Shown in pieces: positions 26,464 to 36,247 of a stretch of 64,000 bases of DNA. The translations under genes were made by a program, and so were the position numbers. The DNA is from Bacteroides sp. MSB163. GTDB lineage: Bacteria > Bacteroidota > Bacteroidia > Bacteroidales > Bacteroidaceae. The notes under the pieces were generated by a model, which was not told where the DNA came from, did no database searches, and was given only the letters and a program-made list of their open reading frames with translations. The stretch covers positions 1,364,001 to 1,428,000 of the forward strand of contig NZ_CP143867.1 of assembly GCF_036416795.1 (NCBI RefSeq). Direction: 5' to 3'. The number at the start of each line of letters is the position of its first letter. Position 1 is the first letter of the stretch.

Positions 26464-29400
26464 ATGAGACTAATTAAAGCAATATTATTCTGTCTATGCA
26501 TGTGTTCGTTCGACTTGTACGCACAAGTCAATGTCACAGGAATTGTAAATGATAACACCGGGGAGACACTTCCCGGGGTATCTATCCTGGCAAAAGATGG
26601 CGACCGTACCTACGGAACCACCACCGATATGAATGGTAAATACCAGATTAAAGTCAATCAAGGTGCTACCCTTGAGTTCAGCTTCATCGGCTTTGCCACA
26701 CAAAAGGTGAAAGTGGGCACCAGCAACGTCATCAACATCACTTTGGAACCCGAGAACAAACTACTGGACGAAGTAGTGGTCATCGGTTATGGTACTGTAA
26801 AAAAGAAAGATTTATTGGGTTCCATATCTACCGTCAAGGAAGATGCTCTGGCCGAACGCATTTCGGGCAATGTAGTGGAATCTATGCGAGGTCTGACTTC
26901 TGGTGTAAAGATTACGAGCAGCGGTCAGCCCGGCTCCAATGCCAACATCACAATCCGCGGTTTAGGCAGTCTGACGAACAATAACCCGCTGTTCATCATC
27001 GACGGTGCCTATGGCGGCAGTGACTTGGGTGTCAATGTGGAAGATATTGAATCCATCCAGGTGTTGAAAGATGCCTCATCAGCGGCCATCTACGGATCGC
27101 GTGCAGCCAACGGTGTTGTAATCATCACCACCAAACAGGGTAAAGAAGGTGACTTGAAAGTAAAGTTCGACTCCCAACTGACACTAAGCTGGCTGCCCCG
27201 TTACGACCTGATGGATGCCGAGACTTATAAAATCTACAACGACCGCGCCTACGACGAAGCTATACTGGCAGGTGTCTCAGGCATTACCAAACGCCAGAAC
27301 CACTACGACGGGAATACCGACTGGCAGGATGAAATGCTGAGCACCGGTGTTTTACAGAACTACAACGTCTCTCTATCCGGCGGTTCCAAAACGGTAAAGT
27401 ACTACGCCTCACTGAACCGCATGGTCGACGACGGCGCCCTATTGAATACCAAGTATGACAAATACGGTTTCCGCATCAACACAAGCGGACAGAAGGGCAT
27501 CTTCTCCTATGGAGAGAACTTCTACTACACCAAGTCGGACCGGAAAAACCTGAATGGCAATCCCTGGAGTGACTTTATCGGTATAGCACCAACAATTCCG
27601 GTATATGATGAATCACATCCCGGAGGATACGGATATGGTGACGTAGACCGCGCAAACACATACGGTCTGAACCCCGTAGCCATGCAAAACCTGTATGTGC
27701 AGAACAACGAAGAAGAGTACCTGACAGGAAACATCTACGGACAGATATCACTCTTCGGGATGTTCGATGCCAAACTGAATGTAGCCTACAAGAGTTATAT
27801 GGGTATCACCAACTCATTGCGCAAGAAAGGTAACTGGACGATGGGACAGGGAGACGATGCCGCGAGCTTAGGTTACGACAGCGCCAAGAATCATGACATA
27901 CTGATTGAACAAACCTATAACTTCAAGCATAAATTCGGTAAGCACGATGTGAATGCTCTGTTCGGTATCACCTACAACAAGTTCCACGAAGAAAAGCGCT
28001 GGATAACGAAATTAGACCCGCTGATGATAGGCGACAAATACATCACTTCACTCGATGCCGCTACCGGCAACACCACCGCAGGCGGTAATTATGGTGAATC
28101 TGCCCTGATTTCCTACCTCGGACGAATCAACTATTCGTATGCCGACAAATATCTGGCACAGGTGACTGCCCGCCGCGACGGCACTTCCCGTCTGCCCAAA
28201 AACGACCGTTGGGGAAACTTCCTCTCCGTTTCACTGGGTTGGCGCATCAGTGGAGAAAAGTTCTTTCAAGTGCCTTGGATTGACGATTTGAAGATACGTG
28301 CCAACTACGGTACACTCGGCAACAGCAGTATCGGCTACTGGGACTACCAGTCGGTCATCAACACCGCTCCGCGTGCAGTGATCGGTAGCCCCGAAAACAT
28401 CCTGATTGGTATGACGCAATCACAATTGAGCAACAACGACCTTGTCTGGGAGAAGAAGACAACTGCCAACATAGGTTTCGACTTAGTCGCCCTCAACAAC
28501 CGCCTCCGCTTTACGGCCGAATATTTCTACTCCAAAAGCGAAGACCTGCTTGTCTACCTGCCCATCCTGATGAGTTCAGGTAATGAAGGCGGTGCACCGG
28601 CTGTCAATGCCGGCAGTCTGGAAAACAGAGGAGTCGAGTTTGAAGTAGGCTGGAATGATAAGGTCGGTGAATTTGAATACTCAGCATCATTAAATATCTC
28701 CCACTTGAAGAACAAAGTTATCGATCTGGGATATGGGAAACAGAATAAGAAGATTCCTACATATACCACACTCGCAATAACCGAAGTCGGACAGCCTCTC
28801 GGCATGTGGTACCTCTACAAGATGCTCGGCATCTTCCAGTCCGAAGAAGAGATACAGAACTATGTAAACTCCGAAGGCAAAGTCATTCAGCCGAATGCCC
28901 GCCCCGGTGATATTAAATATGATGACTACAATGGCGATGGAATCATTTCATCCGAAGACCGCCAGAAAGTGGGCAATCCGTGGCCTAAGCTCGAACTCGG
29001 CTTAAATCTTGGTGCTTCCTATAAAGGTTTCGACCTGAGCATCAGCGCTTACGGCCGCTTCGGACAGGAAGTATGGAATGGCTCGGCAGCCGCAGCCGGT
29101 GACTTCGCCAACAACCAGAACAACTTCAACGGCATTGTTCCCTGGACACAGGAACACCCGGTGAACGACCGTCCGCGTATCGTATACGGAGACTCCCGCA
29201 ATAGCCGGAGCGATCAGGACCGTTGGTTGGAGAACGGTTCGTTCTTCCGTCTGAGCGACATTACTTTAGGATATACGGTTCCTACCCGTTACATCAAGAA
29301 AATCGGTTTGGAGAGACTCCGTGCGTCAGTCACCCTGCAGAACATGGTTACTTTCACCGGATATTCCGGACTGGACCCTGAATTTGCAGACAGCGGCATC

Positions 29401-29475
29401 TTCACTATGGGAGCAGACTATTGCTCGTTCCCCAACCCGCGTGCCGTACAGTTCGCCTTATCATTCACATTCTAA
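26464..29475 (+). CDS. SusC-type TonB-dependent outer-membrane transporter (ribose-type locus)
   Basis: The 1003-residue protein has a signal peptide ending near DLYAQ (residue 20). A carboxypeptidase-regulatory-like domain follows (GIVNDNTGETLPGVSILAKD). A TonB box region and plug come next (LDEVVVIGYGTVKKKDLLGS, then the plug with VLKDASSAAIYGSRAANGVV). A 22-strand-type barrel ends in a C-terminal aromatic residue (ALSFTF). It should form a transporter with the next gene. The context suggests ribose-containing oligomers or nucleosides as cargo. Confidence 0.93.
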   Translation: MRLIKAILFCLCMCSFDLYAQVNVTGIVNDNTGETLPGVSILAKDGDRTYGTTTDMNGKYQIKVNQGATLEFSFIGFATQKVKVGTSNVINITLEPENKLLDEVVVIGYGTVKKKDLLGSISTVKEDALAERISGNVVESMRGLTSGVKITSSGQPGSNANITIRGLGSLTNNNPLFIIDGAYGGSDLGVNVEDIESIQVLKDASSAAIYGSRAANGVVIITTKQGKEGDLKVKFDSQLTLSWLPRYDLMDAETYKIYNDRAYDEAILAGVSGITKRQNHYDGNTDWQDEMLSTGVLQNYNVSLSGGSKTVKYYASLNRMVDDGALLNTKYDKYGFRINTSGQKGIFSYGENFYYTKSDRKNLNGNPWSDFIGIAPTIPVYDESHPGGYGYGDVDRANTYGLNPVAMQNLYVQNNEEEYLTGNIYGQISLFGMFDAKLNVAYKSYMGITNSLRKKGNWTMGQGDDAASLGYDSAKNHDILIEQTYNFKHKFGKHDVNALFGITYNKFHEEKRWITKLDPLMIGDKYITSLDAATGNTTAGGNYGESALISYLGRINYSYADKYLAQVTARRDGTSRLPKNDRWGNFLSVSLGWRISGEKFFQVPWIDDLKIRANYGTLGNSSIGYWDYQSVINTAPRAVIGSPENILIGMTQSQLSNNDLVWEKKTTANIGFDLVALNNRLRFTAEYFYSKSEDLLVYLPILMSSGNEGGAPAVNAGSLENRGVEFEVGWNDKVGEFEYSASLNISHLKNKVIDLGYGKQNKKIPTYTTLAITEVGQPLGMWYLYKMLGIFQSEEEIQNYVNSEGKVIQPNARPGDIKYDDYNGDGIISSEDRQKVGNPWPKLELGLNLGASYKGFDLSISAYGRFGQEVWNGSAAAAGDFANNQNNFNGIVPWTQEHPVNDRPRIVYGDSRNSRSDQDRWLENGSFFRLSDITLGYTVPTRYIKKIGLERLRASVTLQNMVTFTGYSGLDPEFADSGIFTMGADYCSFPNPRAVQFALSFTF

Positions 29476-29486
29476 ATACTGCCGAT

Positions 29487-31055
29487 ATGAAAAAGATAGC
29501 TCTATATATATTATGCGGCGCCACAGCGCTGTTCACGTCGTGCGACCCTTCCCTGCTCGACCTACAAAATGAGAACACCCTCAGTACGGGCGTATACTGG
29601 AAGACGGAATCCGACATTGAGGCCGGTGTAATATCCGTATATGGCATGTTCTACCGCCAGGGGACATGGACCCGCAATATCTATACACAGATGATAGGCA
29701 TGGCCGACGAAGGTGTCAGCTATGCCGGATGGACGGAACTGAACGAATACACCAAGTTCATCTTTACCGATTATAACTTCGGAGAGGCAAATACCAAGAT
29801 CTACCGGGAACACTACACCGCCATCTTCCGTGCCAACCAGGTGCTGGACAACATCGATAATGTTACGTTTGCCGACGAAACGCACAAAAACGACCTGATA
29901 GGCCAAACCAAGTTCCTGCGTTCTTTCTACTACTTCTATCTGACCACTCTCTGGGATAACATTCCCATCGTCCTGAAGACTTCTTCAGCCGCCGACAAGC
30001 CCATGCAAGCCAGTGCGGATGAAATGCTCACCCAGATAGAAACCGACCTGGAAGACGCCGTCACCAAACTGCCCGCTACCCGCGACGCCAATAACTACGG
30101 CCGCCCGACAAAAGGCGCTGCCTACGGACTACTGGCAAAAGCCTATGCACAGCACCATAAATGGGAAGATGCCCGCAGATGCCTCGAATGGCTCATCGAC
30201 GGTGAAGGAAAGCGGTACTACGACCTCGTCCCCAACTGGGCTGACAATTTCAACAACCAAACGGAAGACAATAAGGAGTCGCTATACGAAATCCACTTCT
30301 CACTAACCAACCGGGTAGGCTTCGACCAAACAGACAACTACCTGGACCCGAATGCACAGTTGGGCACACAGATTGAGATGAACCAGGCCCCCACCGGAAT
30401 CGGTTGGAACAACATTGAAGCAAGACGCTGGCTGGTGGACTACTACAAACGCGAACAAACTACGGACGGGAAGAATGACATCCGCCTGTTCTACACCCTG
30501 TGGTACGACGGAGCCGCATCCGACTTCCCCGAATATCCTAACCAGTTGATTTACGGCAAGCCCTGGAACAGCGATTGGGGTAACCGCGTGTTTATCAAGA
30601 AGTATAGCACCGATGCCTCCCCGCTGTATTACTGGAATGACAACAACTTCCGTGCATTGCGATATGCCGATATGCTATTGCTCTATGCCGAAGCACTCAA
30701 CGAACTGGGAGCTACCCCGTCTGCCAAAGCTATCGAATGCCTCAACCGCGTGCGCAATCGTGTAAACCTGCCCGACATAGAAGACAGTTCTTTCTACAAT
30801 GGCAGCCAGATTACAAGCAATAAAGACGCTTTCCGCGAACATCTGAAAATCGAACGCGCCCTGGAGCTTGCCATGGAGTGTGTACGCTGGGTTGACTTGA
30901 AACGCTGGGGCATCAATGACATCAACACTCTGAACGAGTTGAAAACCCGTGACAGCGATTTCAACAACTTCATCATCGGTAAGTCTATCCGCATGCCTTT
31001 GCCGCAAAGCGAAGTGGATAACAATCCGAATCTGAAACAAAATGACCAATATTAA
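29487..31055 (+). CDS. SusD-type surface lipoprotein (ribose-type locus)
   Basis: This 522-residue lipoprotein starts at the ATG giving MKKIALYILCGATALFTSCD, with a lipobox cysteine at residue 19. It has the RagB/SusD pattern: N-terminal helical region (FLRSFYYFYLTTLWDNIPIV), a middle part with helical repeats (AYGLLAKAYAQHHKWEDA), and the C-terminal signature (ALELAMECVRWVDLKRWG). It acts as the lid of the SusC transporter. It begins 11 bp after the SusC stop. Confidence 0.93.
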   Translation: MKKIALYILCGATALFTSCDPSLLDLQNENTLSTGVYWKTESDIEAGVISVYGMFYRQGTWTRNIYTQMIGMADEGVSYAGWTELNEYTKFIFTDYNFGEANTKIYREHYTAIFRANQVLDNIDNVTFADETHKNDLIGQTKFLRSFYYFYLTTLWDNIPIVLKTSSAADKPMQASADEMLTQIETDLEDAVTKLPATRDANNYGRPTKGAAYGLLAKAYAQHHKWEDARRCLEWLIDGEGKRYYDLVPNWADNFNNQTEDNKESLYEIHFSLTNRVGFDQTDNYLDPNAQLGTQIEMNQAPTGIGWNNIEARRWLVDYYKREQTTDGKNDIRLFYTLWYDGAASDFPEYPNQLIYGKPWNSDWGNRVFIKKYSTDASPLYYWNDNNFRALRYADMLLLYAEALNELGATPSAKAIECLNRVRNRVNLPDIEDSSFYNGSQITSNKDAFREHLKIERALELAMECVRWVDLKRWGINDINTLNELKTRDSDFNNFIIGKSIRMPLPQSEVDNNPNLKQNDQY

Positions 31056-31072
31056 CCGAAGACATCTGAGTT

Positions 31073-32062
31073 ATGACTAAAACAAGATATTTATTGATAG
31101 GAGCAGTCATATCACTGCTGACTTTATGGGGATGCAGCAACGATTCCGACTATGTAATCGGAAGCAATCCCAATGAATTTGCCATCAATCCGGTAGCCAT
31201 ACCGGTAAGCGCGAATGGCGGAACCTACGAACTGACAGTCACCGGCAATGAATCCTGGACAGCCAAATTAACCGACTCCAACAGTTCGGCACAAGACTGG
31301 TGCACACTGAGTGCAACGTCGGGCACAGGCAAGACGGTAATCACGCTCACCGTAAAGCCGAGTACCTCGTTCGTAAAAAACCGTTCCCTCCTCATCGAAG
31401 TAAGCGGCGGCAACAAGACGCTGAAATCCAGAGTACTGCAAGAAACAATGGTACTGGGCGAAGACGAAATACTGATAAACGGTATGGTATGGTCTACCAA
31501 AAACGTAGGCTCTCCCGGAACTTTCGTAAGCTCTCCCGACGAGATAGGACAGTTGTATCAGTTCAACCGCAAAGTGGGTTACCCCGCCGGCCCGCAGGAT
31601 GACCCCGCACCGGCCAACTGGCCCGCCGACTATACGAACGACAACACCAACTGGCTGACGGAGAACGATCCTTCACCCGAAGGCTGGCGTGTGCCCACCA
31701 CACAAGAAATGGCAGCCCTGTGGGAAAAAGGAGCAACATGGGTGACAGCCGCCCAAACCGGCTTCAAAGTTGACGGAATCATTATCGGAGTAGATGAGGC
31801 CACCGCCAAACGTGCCACCAAGGACAACCTGAAACAACTGGGCTGCCTCTTCCTGCCCCAAAGCGGCTGGAGAAGTGAAAGCGGAATGATGGACCGCACA
31901 TGGCTCTGTGCCGTGCGCAGTGCCAATTCATTGAGCGCCACACATGGCGGAATGTCATTGGGAGACTCAGGCGGTTATCGGGACACATGGGGCTGGGGCG
32001 ATGGCCAAAAGGCCCGTGCAGCCATGATACGCCCTGTCAAAAACATACAAGTGGAGGATTGA
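31073..32062 (+). CDS. BACON-FISUMP lipoprotein of the ribose-type locus
   Basis: This 329-residue lipoprotein has a lipobox at WGCSND (Cys about residue 21). Residues about 35-125 form a BACON-type domain (PVSANGGTYELTVTGNESW, then WCTLSATSGTG and VTVKP-like strands). Residues about 135-325 resemble the FISUMP (Fibrobacter major paralogous) domain: MVWSTKNVGSPG, PEGWRVPTTQEMAALW and LPQSGWRSESG. It is likely surface-exposed and binds a ligand or positions the enzymes, as the extra lipoproteins encoded after SusD in PULs often do. No catalytic residue set is recognised. Confidence 0.75.
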   Translation: MTKTRYLLIGAVISLLTLWGCSNDSDYVIGSNPNEFAINPVAIPVSANGGTYELTVTGNESWTAKLTDSNSSAQDWCTLSATSGTGKTVITLTVKPSTSFVKNRSLLIEVSGGNKTLKSRVLQETMVLGEDEILINGMVWSTKNVGSPGTFVSSPDEIGQLYQFNRKVGYPAGPQDDPAPANWPADYTNDNTNWLTENDPSPEGWRVPTTQEMAALWEKGATWVTAAQTGFKVDGIIIGVDEATAKRATKDNLKQLGCLFLPQSGWRSESGMMDRTWLCAVRSANSLSATHGGMSLGDSGGYRDTWGWGDGQKARAAMIRPVKNIQVED

Positions 32063-32099
32063 TTTGTAACCCATTCATTAACGAACTAATTTTAAGAAG

Positions 32100-33134
32100 A
32101 TGAACAGCTACAAAACCTATATATGCCTTGCTTTGTTTGCCCTTTCAGGCTGCAAAAACAATAACAGCAATAAGCCACAGACACTCATACCGCAAATCCG
32201 GTATGAGTTCAGCGGTGGCGCAGGACACTATAATTATGCTCCGAGTATCATTCAGGACCAATACGGCATCCGCTACGGGTTCATCTGCGAGAACCGCGAC
32301 CCGTTCAAGATAGTGGACTATGTTTATCTGTATAAGGGCATCCCTACGGAGAAAGGCTACGTATGGCAACCCGGCACACAGATTATCGAACCCTCTGAAA
32401 GCGGCTGGGACAACTGCCACATCTGTGACCCCGACGTCCGCGAATTCAAAACAACCTATAAAGGGGAAACCTACAACTGGATTATGACCTACCTCGGCGT
32501 AGACCGTTGGGACTGTAACCATAACCAGATAGGACTCGCCATCTCCAAGAACATTGAAGGTCCTTATATCAAGTTCGACAAAAACCCATTGGTTGCCTAT
32601 CAGGACACCACCAAATGGGGTGTAGGGCAAAGCACCACCATCGTCAAGGACTCCGCCACCATACAGTTGTTCTATCACTCCACCACGGAGAACGGCCCCT
32701 TCTGCATGCGCGAGATAAAACTGAACGATCTGGATAACATCGTATTGGGCGAGGAACAGGCAATCCCCTTCCTGAGTGCCAACAGTTATCCCGCGATGTC
32801 CGACAAGTACATCTATATGGTGTCCGAAACCCGCGTATCTCCCATCAAGGAAATACCCACCTGGGTAGGCGATGTATGCCGCCTGGCGTACAAGCCGAGA
32901 ACCGAAGACCTGGCCGGAGACAAGGACGGCTGGATAGAAATAGGGCATGCCGGACCGGAAGAGACAGGATTCCCGCGAAACCACAACCCGGGCATCCTGA
33001 CGGACACGAAAGGTTATATGCTCAGTGATGACGAACTGGTGATGTACTTCACCCCCGCCATGACGGGAGAGAACTGGTTATGGTCTTATGACCTGTATTC
33101 GGCTACGTTCAATCTGAAAAGTTACTTCAAATAA
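32100..33134 (+). CDS. Beta-propeller glycoside-hydrolase-like lipoprotein 1
   Basis: The 344-residue lipoprotein has a lipobox at LSGCKN (residue 18). The body looks like a five-bladed beta-propeller as in GH43/GH32/GH68: YAPSIIQDQYGIRYGFICEN, CHICDPDVREF, WIMTYLGVDRW, IGLAISKNIEGPY, WGVGQSTTIVKD and FPRNHNPGIL. The DPD and related acids could be catalytic, but I cannot place it in a numbered family. It is a paralogue of the gene at 34248. In the B. thetaiotaomicron rus locus a comparable protein is called RusGH, as I recall. It may release ribose from a ribosyl glycan or conjugate. Confidence 0.68.
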   Translation: MNSYKTYICLALFALSGCKNNNSNKPQTLIPQIRYEFSGGAGHYNYAPSIIQDQYGIRYGFICENRDPFKIVDYVYLYKGIPTEKGYVWQPGTQIIEPSESGWDNCHICDPDVREFKTTYKGETYNWIMTYLGVDRWDCNHNQIGLAISKNIEGPYIKFDKNPLVAYQDTTKWGVGQSTTIVKDSATIQLFYHSTTENGPFCMREIKLNDLDNIVLGEEQAIPFLSANSYPAMSDKYIYMVSETRVSPIKEIPTWVGDVCRLAYKPRTEDLAGDKDGWIEIGHAGPEETGFPRNHNPGILTDTKGYMLSDDELVMYFTPAMTGENWLWSYDLYSATFNLKSYFK

Positions 33135-33186
33135 GAAAGTTCACATTTCCATTTCACCGAATAATTAACTTCTAAAACATAATGTT

Positions 33187-34239
33187 ATGATCAAGAACAA
33201 ACTTTATCTATTAGGCTTATTTCTACTAACCTTGTCGAGCTGCACTTCCTCCGGGAAACAGCAGAAAACGGAAGTTGCTTCAAACGCGGAAAAGATTATC
33301 CTGGAAACGGACATCGGCAATGATGTGGACGATGCTCTGGCGCTGGATATGCTCTACAAATATCTGGATGCGGGAGACATCGACTTATTGGGTATCATGA
33401 TAAACAAGGAGGGCACTTACCCTGCCGAATACACAGACATCATGAACACTTGGTACGGTTATCCCCAAATTCCCATCGGCATCCTGCACAATGGGGCGGA
33501 CTGCGAGAATGATGCCACAAACTATGCCAAAGCCGTATGTCTGATACAGGATGAGAACAGCAAACCGGCATTCAAACGTTCGCTAAAAGGCGGTTACGAC
33601 CAGTTGCCGGAAGCTCCCGCCCTATATCGCAAGCTGCTGGCACAGCAACCGGACAGTTCGGTCACAATCATCTCCGTAGGCTTCTCTACCAATCTTGCCC
33701 GCCTGCTGGATACTCCGGCCGATGAATACTCATCGTTAACAGGCAAAGAACTGGTTGCCAAGAAAGTGAAACTGCTATGCACTATGGCAGGATGTTTCAA
33801 CAATCCCGAATTGTACGAATACAACGTTGTGAAAGATATTCCGGCAGCAAAGAAAGTGTTTACAGAATGGCCCACCACGCTGGTGACTTCTCCTTTCGAG
33901 GTAGGTATCGCCATCAACTATCCTGCTACCAGCATCGAGAACGATTTCCAGTGGGCACCGATACATCCGATGGTAGAAGCGTACAAGAGCTATCAAAAAA
34001 TGCCATACGACCGTCCGACATGGGATTTGACCTCAGTACTCTATTCTGTTGAAGGACCTTCCTACTTCACAGTTTCGCCCGCAGGCAAGATAAACGTAAC
34101 GGACAAAGGGGCTACGGAATTTACTCCCGATGCAACCGGAAACCGCTACTACCTCACGGTAGATGCTGCCCAGGCTGAGAATATCAAACAACATTTCGTC
34201 AAACTGATTAGCAAACAACCCGCTCACTTTACTAAATAA
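33187..34239 (+). CDS. Nucleoside hydrolase lipoprotein
   Basis: This 350-residue protein has a lipobox at LSSCTS (residue 19), so it is probably envelope-anchored. The calcium-binding motif of inosine-uridine nucleoside hydrolases is clear (LETDIGNDVDDALALDML, starting near residue 39), and TIISVGFSTNLARLL and LLCTMAGCF fit the family core. It should cleave nucleosides into base and ribose at the cell surface or in the periplasm, feeding the permease and ribokinase encoded upstream. It is the best evidence that the locus acts on nucleosides. Confidence 0.9.
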   Translation: MIKNKLYLLGLFLLTLSSCTSSGKQQKTEVASNAEKIILETDIGNDVDDALALDMLYKYLDAGDIDLLGIMINKEGTYPAEYTDIMNTWYGYPQIPIGILHNGADCENDATNYAKAVCLIQDENSKPAFKRSLKGGYDQLPEAPALYRKLLAQQPDSSVTIISVGFSTNLARLLDTPADEYSSLTGKELVAKKVKLLCTMAGCFNNPELYEYNVVKDIPAAKKVFTEWPTTLVTSPFEVGIAINYPATSIENDFQWAPIHPMVEAYKSYQKMPYDRPTWDLTSVLYSVEGPSYFTVSPAGKINVTDKGATEFTPDATGNRYYLTVDAAQAENIKQHFVKLISKQPAHFTK

Positions 34240-34247
34240 TCAATATC

Positions 34248-35393
34248 ATGACTAAATATCTATTCTATATTATCGGGGTATGGCTATTCTGCTCCTGTTC
34301 GGACAGCACACCGGGAGAAGAACCGCCCGTTATCCCTCCCGAACCGACTCCTAACATAACCATCAGCAAACCGGAATTCGTCTTCGGTTTCACGGGAGAG
34401 AGTAAATATTCTTATTGTCCGAGCGCACTGAAGCAAGAGGACGGCAGTGTACACCTGTTCTTCTGCGGCAACCCGGAAAACCAGATTATGGTTGATAACA
34501 TCTTCCATATAAAAATCAATCCGGACGGTTCGCAAACTGCTCCCAAAAGTGTGCTGCAACCGGGCATCGCAGGCACATGGGACGATCATCACACCTGCGA
34601 CCCTTCCGTCATCGAGGGCAGTTTCAGTTGGAACAATACGACTTACAAATATGCCATGTTCTTCTTGAGCAATATGTACGGAGTGTATTACAATGAAATC
34701 GGTGTGGCATTCAGCAACAGCCTGGATGCCGATATTTGGGTGAAATATCCGAAACAGATTGTAAGAAAGACATGGTCGGACGACGGTGACCAGGAAATTG
34801 GCGGCGGCGGAAAATCGTGGGGAGTAGGCCAGCCATCCGTAGTATCTCTCGACAAGAAAGGGAAGGTATTGCTGACTTACACCATCGGTGACATCGGCGG
34901 CACACGGATAGCATGGGCGGAAGCTGACTTCAGCAACATGGATAGCTATACCATCAGCACTCCTATGACTATCGTTCAAAGCGGCTTGCTGGCTATTGAC
35001 AACCAATCGAGGGATTATACCTGCAATTCCGAGTTCGCCATCAACCAAGATGCGGATAAAATTGTCATGATACGCCCTGTGCAACCTATGCCCAACGATT
35101 ACCCCGCTTATCTGAACAGTGCGCTGGAAATAGACTACATGAACCTCTCCGACTTCACGAACCAAAGCGGCAGTTGGACACCCATATACCGGATTACTCC
35201 CGACGATACGGGATACCCGAGAAATCATAACGCAACTTTATTACGGGATAACTTCGGGCACTTACAGGATTGGGAAGAACCTGCTTTCTACTTTACAGTC
35301 AGTAAGGCGGCACCTGACGTACAACCTTCAGGTAGCAGCCATGCCGAATGGACATATCATATCTGGAAGAGCAAGGTGATGAAAAGCAAATAA
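34248..35393 (+). CDS. Beta-propeller glycoside-hydrolase-like lipoprotein 2
   Basis: The 381-residue lipoprotein has a lipobox at LFCSCSDS (residue 16). It is a clear paralogue of the protein at 32100, with the same order of motifs: YCPSALKQEDGSVHLFFCGN, HHTCDPSVIEG, YAMFFLSNMYG, IGVAFSNSLDADIW, WGVGQPSVVSLDKKG and YPRNHNATLL. It is divergent elsewhere and has a longer N-terminal linker rich in proline. Its start is 8 bp after the nucleoside hydrolase stop. Substrate unknown; probably a second ribosyl or furanosyl conjugate, or a binding protein. Confidence 0.68.
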   Translation: MTKYLFYIIGVWLFCSCSDSTPGEEPPVIPPEPTPNITISKPEFVFGFTGESKYSYCPSALKQEDGSVHLFFCGNPENQIMVDNIFHIKINPDGSQTAPKSVLQPGIAGTWDDHHTCDPSVIEGSFSWNNTTYKYAMFFLSNMYGVYYNEIGVAFSNSLDADIWVKYPKQIVRKTWSDDGDQEIGGGGKSWGVGQPSVVSLDKKGKVLLTYTIGDIGGTRIAWAEADFSNMDSYTISTPMTIVQSGLLAIDNQSRDYTCNSEFAINQDADKIVMIRPVQPMPNDYPAYLNSALEIDYMNLSDFTNQSGSWTPIYRITPDDTGYPRNHNATLLRDNFGHLQDWEEPAFYFTVSKAAPDVQPSGSSHAEWTYHIWKSKVMKSK

Positions 35394-35660
35394 TATCAAT
35401 CTGACAATTTGATAATCCCATCGTCTGAGAGTGCCTTCTTTCCGCCCTAAGGCAGGAAAAGAAGAAAAAAATGCAAGGATTTCATTTAGCAGAAAAACAG
35501 AAAGGAGGGAAAAGTCACTTATGGAAGAACATCATGGAAAGATTTGTCCCCTTTTTGTGTTTTAAAGCCCGATATTGAGCGAAACACGAACAAAGGGTAG
35601 ATTGATATAGCATCGAATTATTTATTCAACCAGAAGAAAATAAAGCATGTTTTTCGTAAG

Positions 35661-35880
35661 GCTACACCCTTTCACCCACATAGTATAACCCTTTCAGGCA
35701 AATAGCTACACCCTTTTGGGCAAAAGGTGTAGCCCTACCGAAAAACAGATGGTGTATTTTACCTGAATACATCATCTGTTTTGTCTGAAAAGACCATCCG
35801 TTCAAGGCAAATAGACGGTGTATTGCAACAAAAAGGACGATGTTTCTTCCGAAAAAAGATGATGGATCGTGCTAAAAGAA
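35661..35880. repeat. 22-bp period tandem array B (ten units, CTACACCCTTT words)
   Basis: Ten consecutive 22-bp units run from 35661 to 35880 with no indel. Units 1-3 share ACCCTTT cores (about 15 of 22 positions match); units 4-10 drift to words ending GAAAAAAG or CAAATAG. The rest of the gene-free stretch 35394-36567 holds an imperfect hairpin near 35434-35463, a degraded ATPase, a terminator and a promoter for the next operon. Confidence 0.8.
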
Positions 35881-35974
35881 GTAATTCAATACAAAGCTAC
35901 GTTAGCAGAATGTCCGGAACCCCATCTTTATGTCAGCAAAATACTTAAGCCTTTATGATAGAACGTAGACTTTT

Positions 35975-36247
35975 AGTCTCTTTAACTGGATGGAAAAGTT
36001 CCTGAACGGTATAGAAGGAGACTATGATAAAGAACTGATAGAAAACCTTCAGGCCGATAAAGCCCATACGCGTATTATGAAACATTTCAAAAACTATTGC
36101 ATAGTTGGCGGCATGCCCGAAACTGTGATGCGATATACAGAAAACAGGTATATATTGGCATCAGGTGACATCTAAGACGCCTGAAGAGGAAAAATAGCAG
36201 AACATATCGTCGCTCAGAAATTACTGGCATACAATCATAAAACATGA
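35975..36247 (+). pseudogene. Remnant of an AAA ATPase with DUF4143-type C-terminus
   Basis: One reading frame gives EKFLNGIEGDYDKELIENLQ, then FKNYCIVGGMPETVMRY, both typical of the DUF4143 ATPase family. It is interrupted by an in-frame TAA at 36173 and TGA at 36182, then continues with GKIAEHIVAQKLLAYNHKT to a stop at 36245. The N-terminal P-loop half is absent. It is therefore a 5'-truncated gene with nonsense mutations. Confidence 0.75.

Noticed and set aside
35430..35470. Terminator after the ribose-type locus
   Set aside because: The hairpin (CTTCTTTCCGCC with GGCAGGAAAAGAAG) has bulges and no T run on the plus strand, so I do not call it a terminator.
35661..35880. Plasmid-type iterons or replication origin
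   Set aside because: Iterons of 22 bp are usually nearly identical and next to a rep gene. These units are strongly diverged and no replication protein is present.
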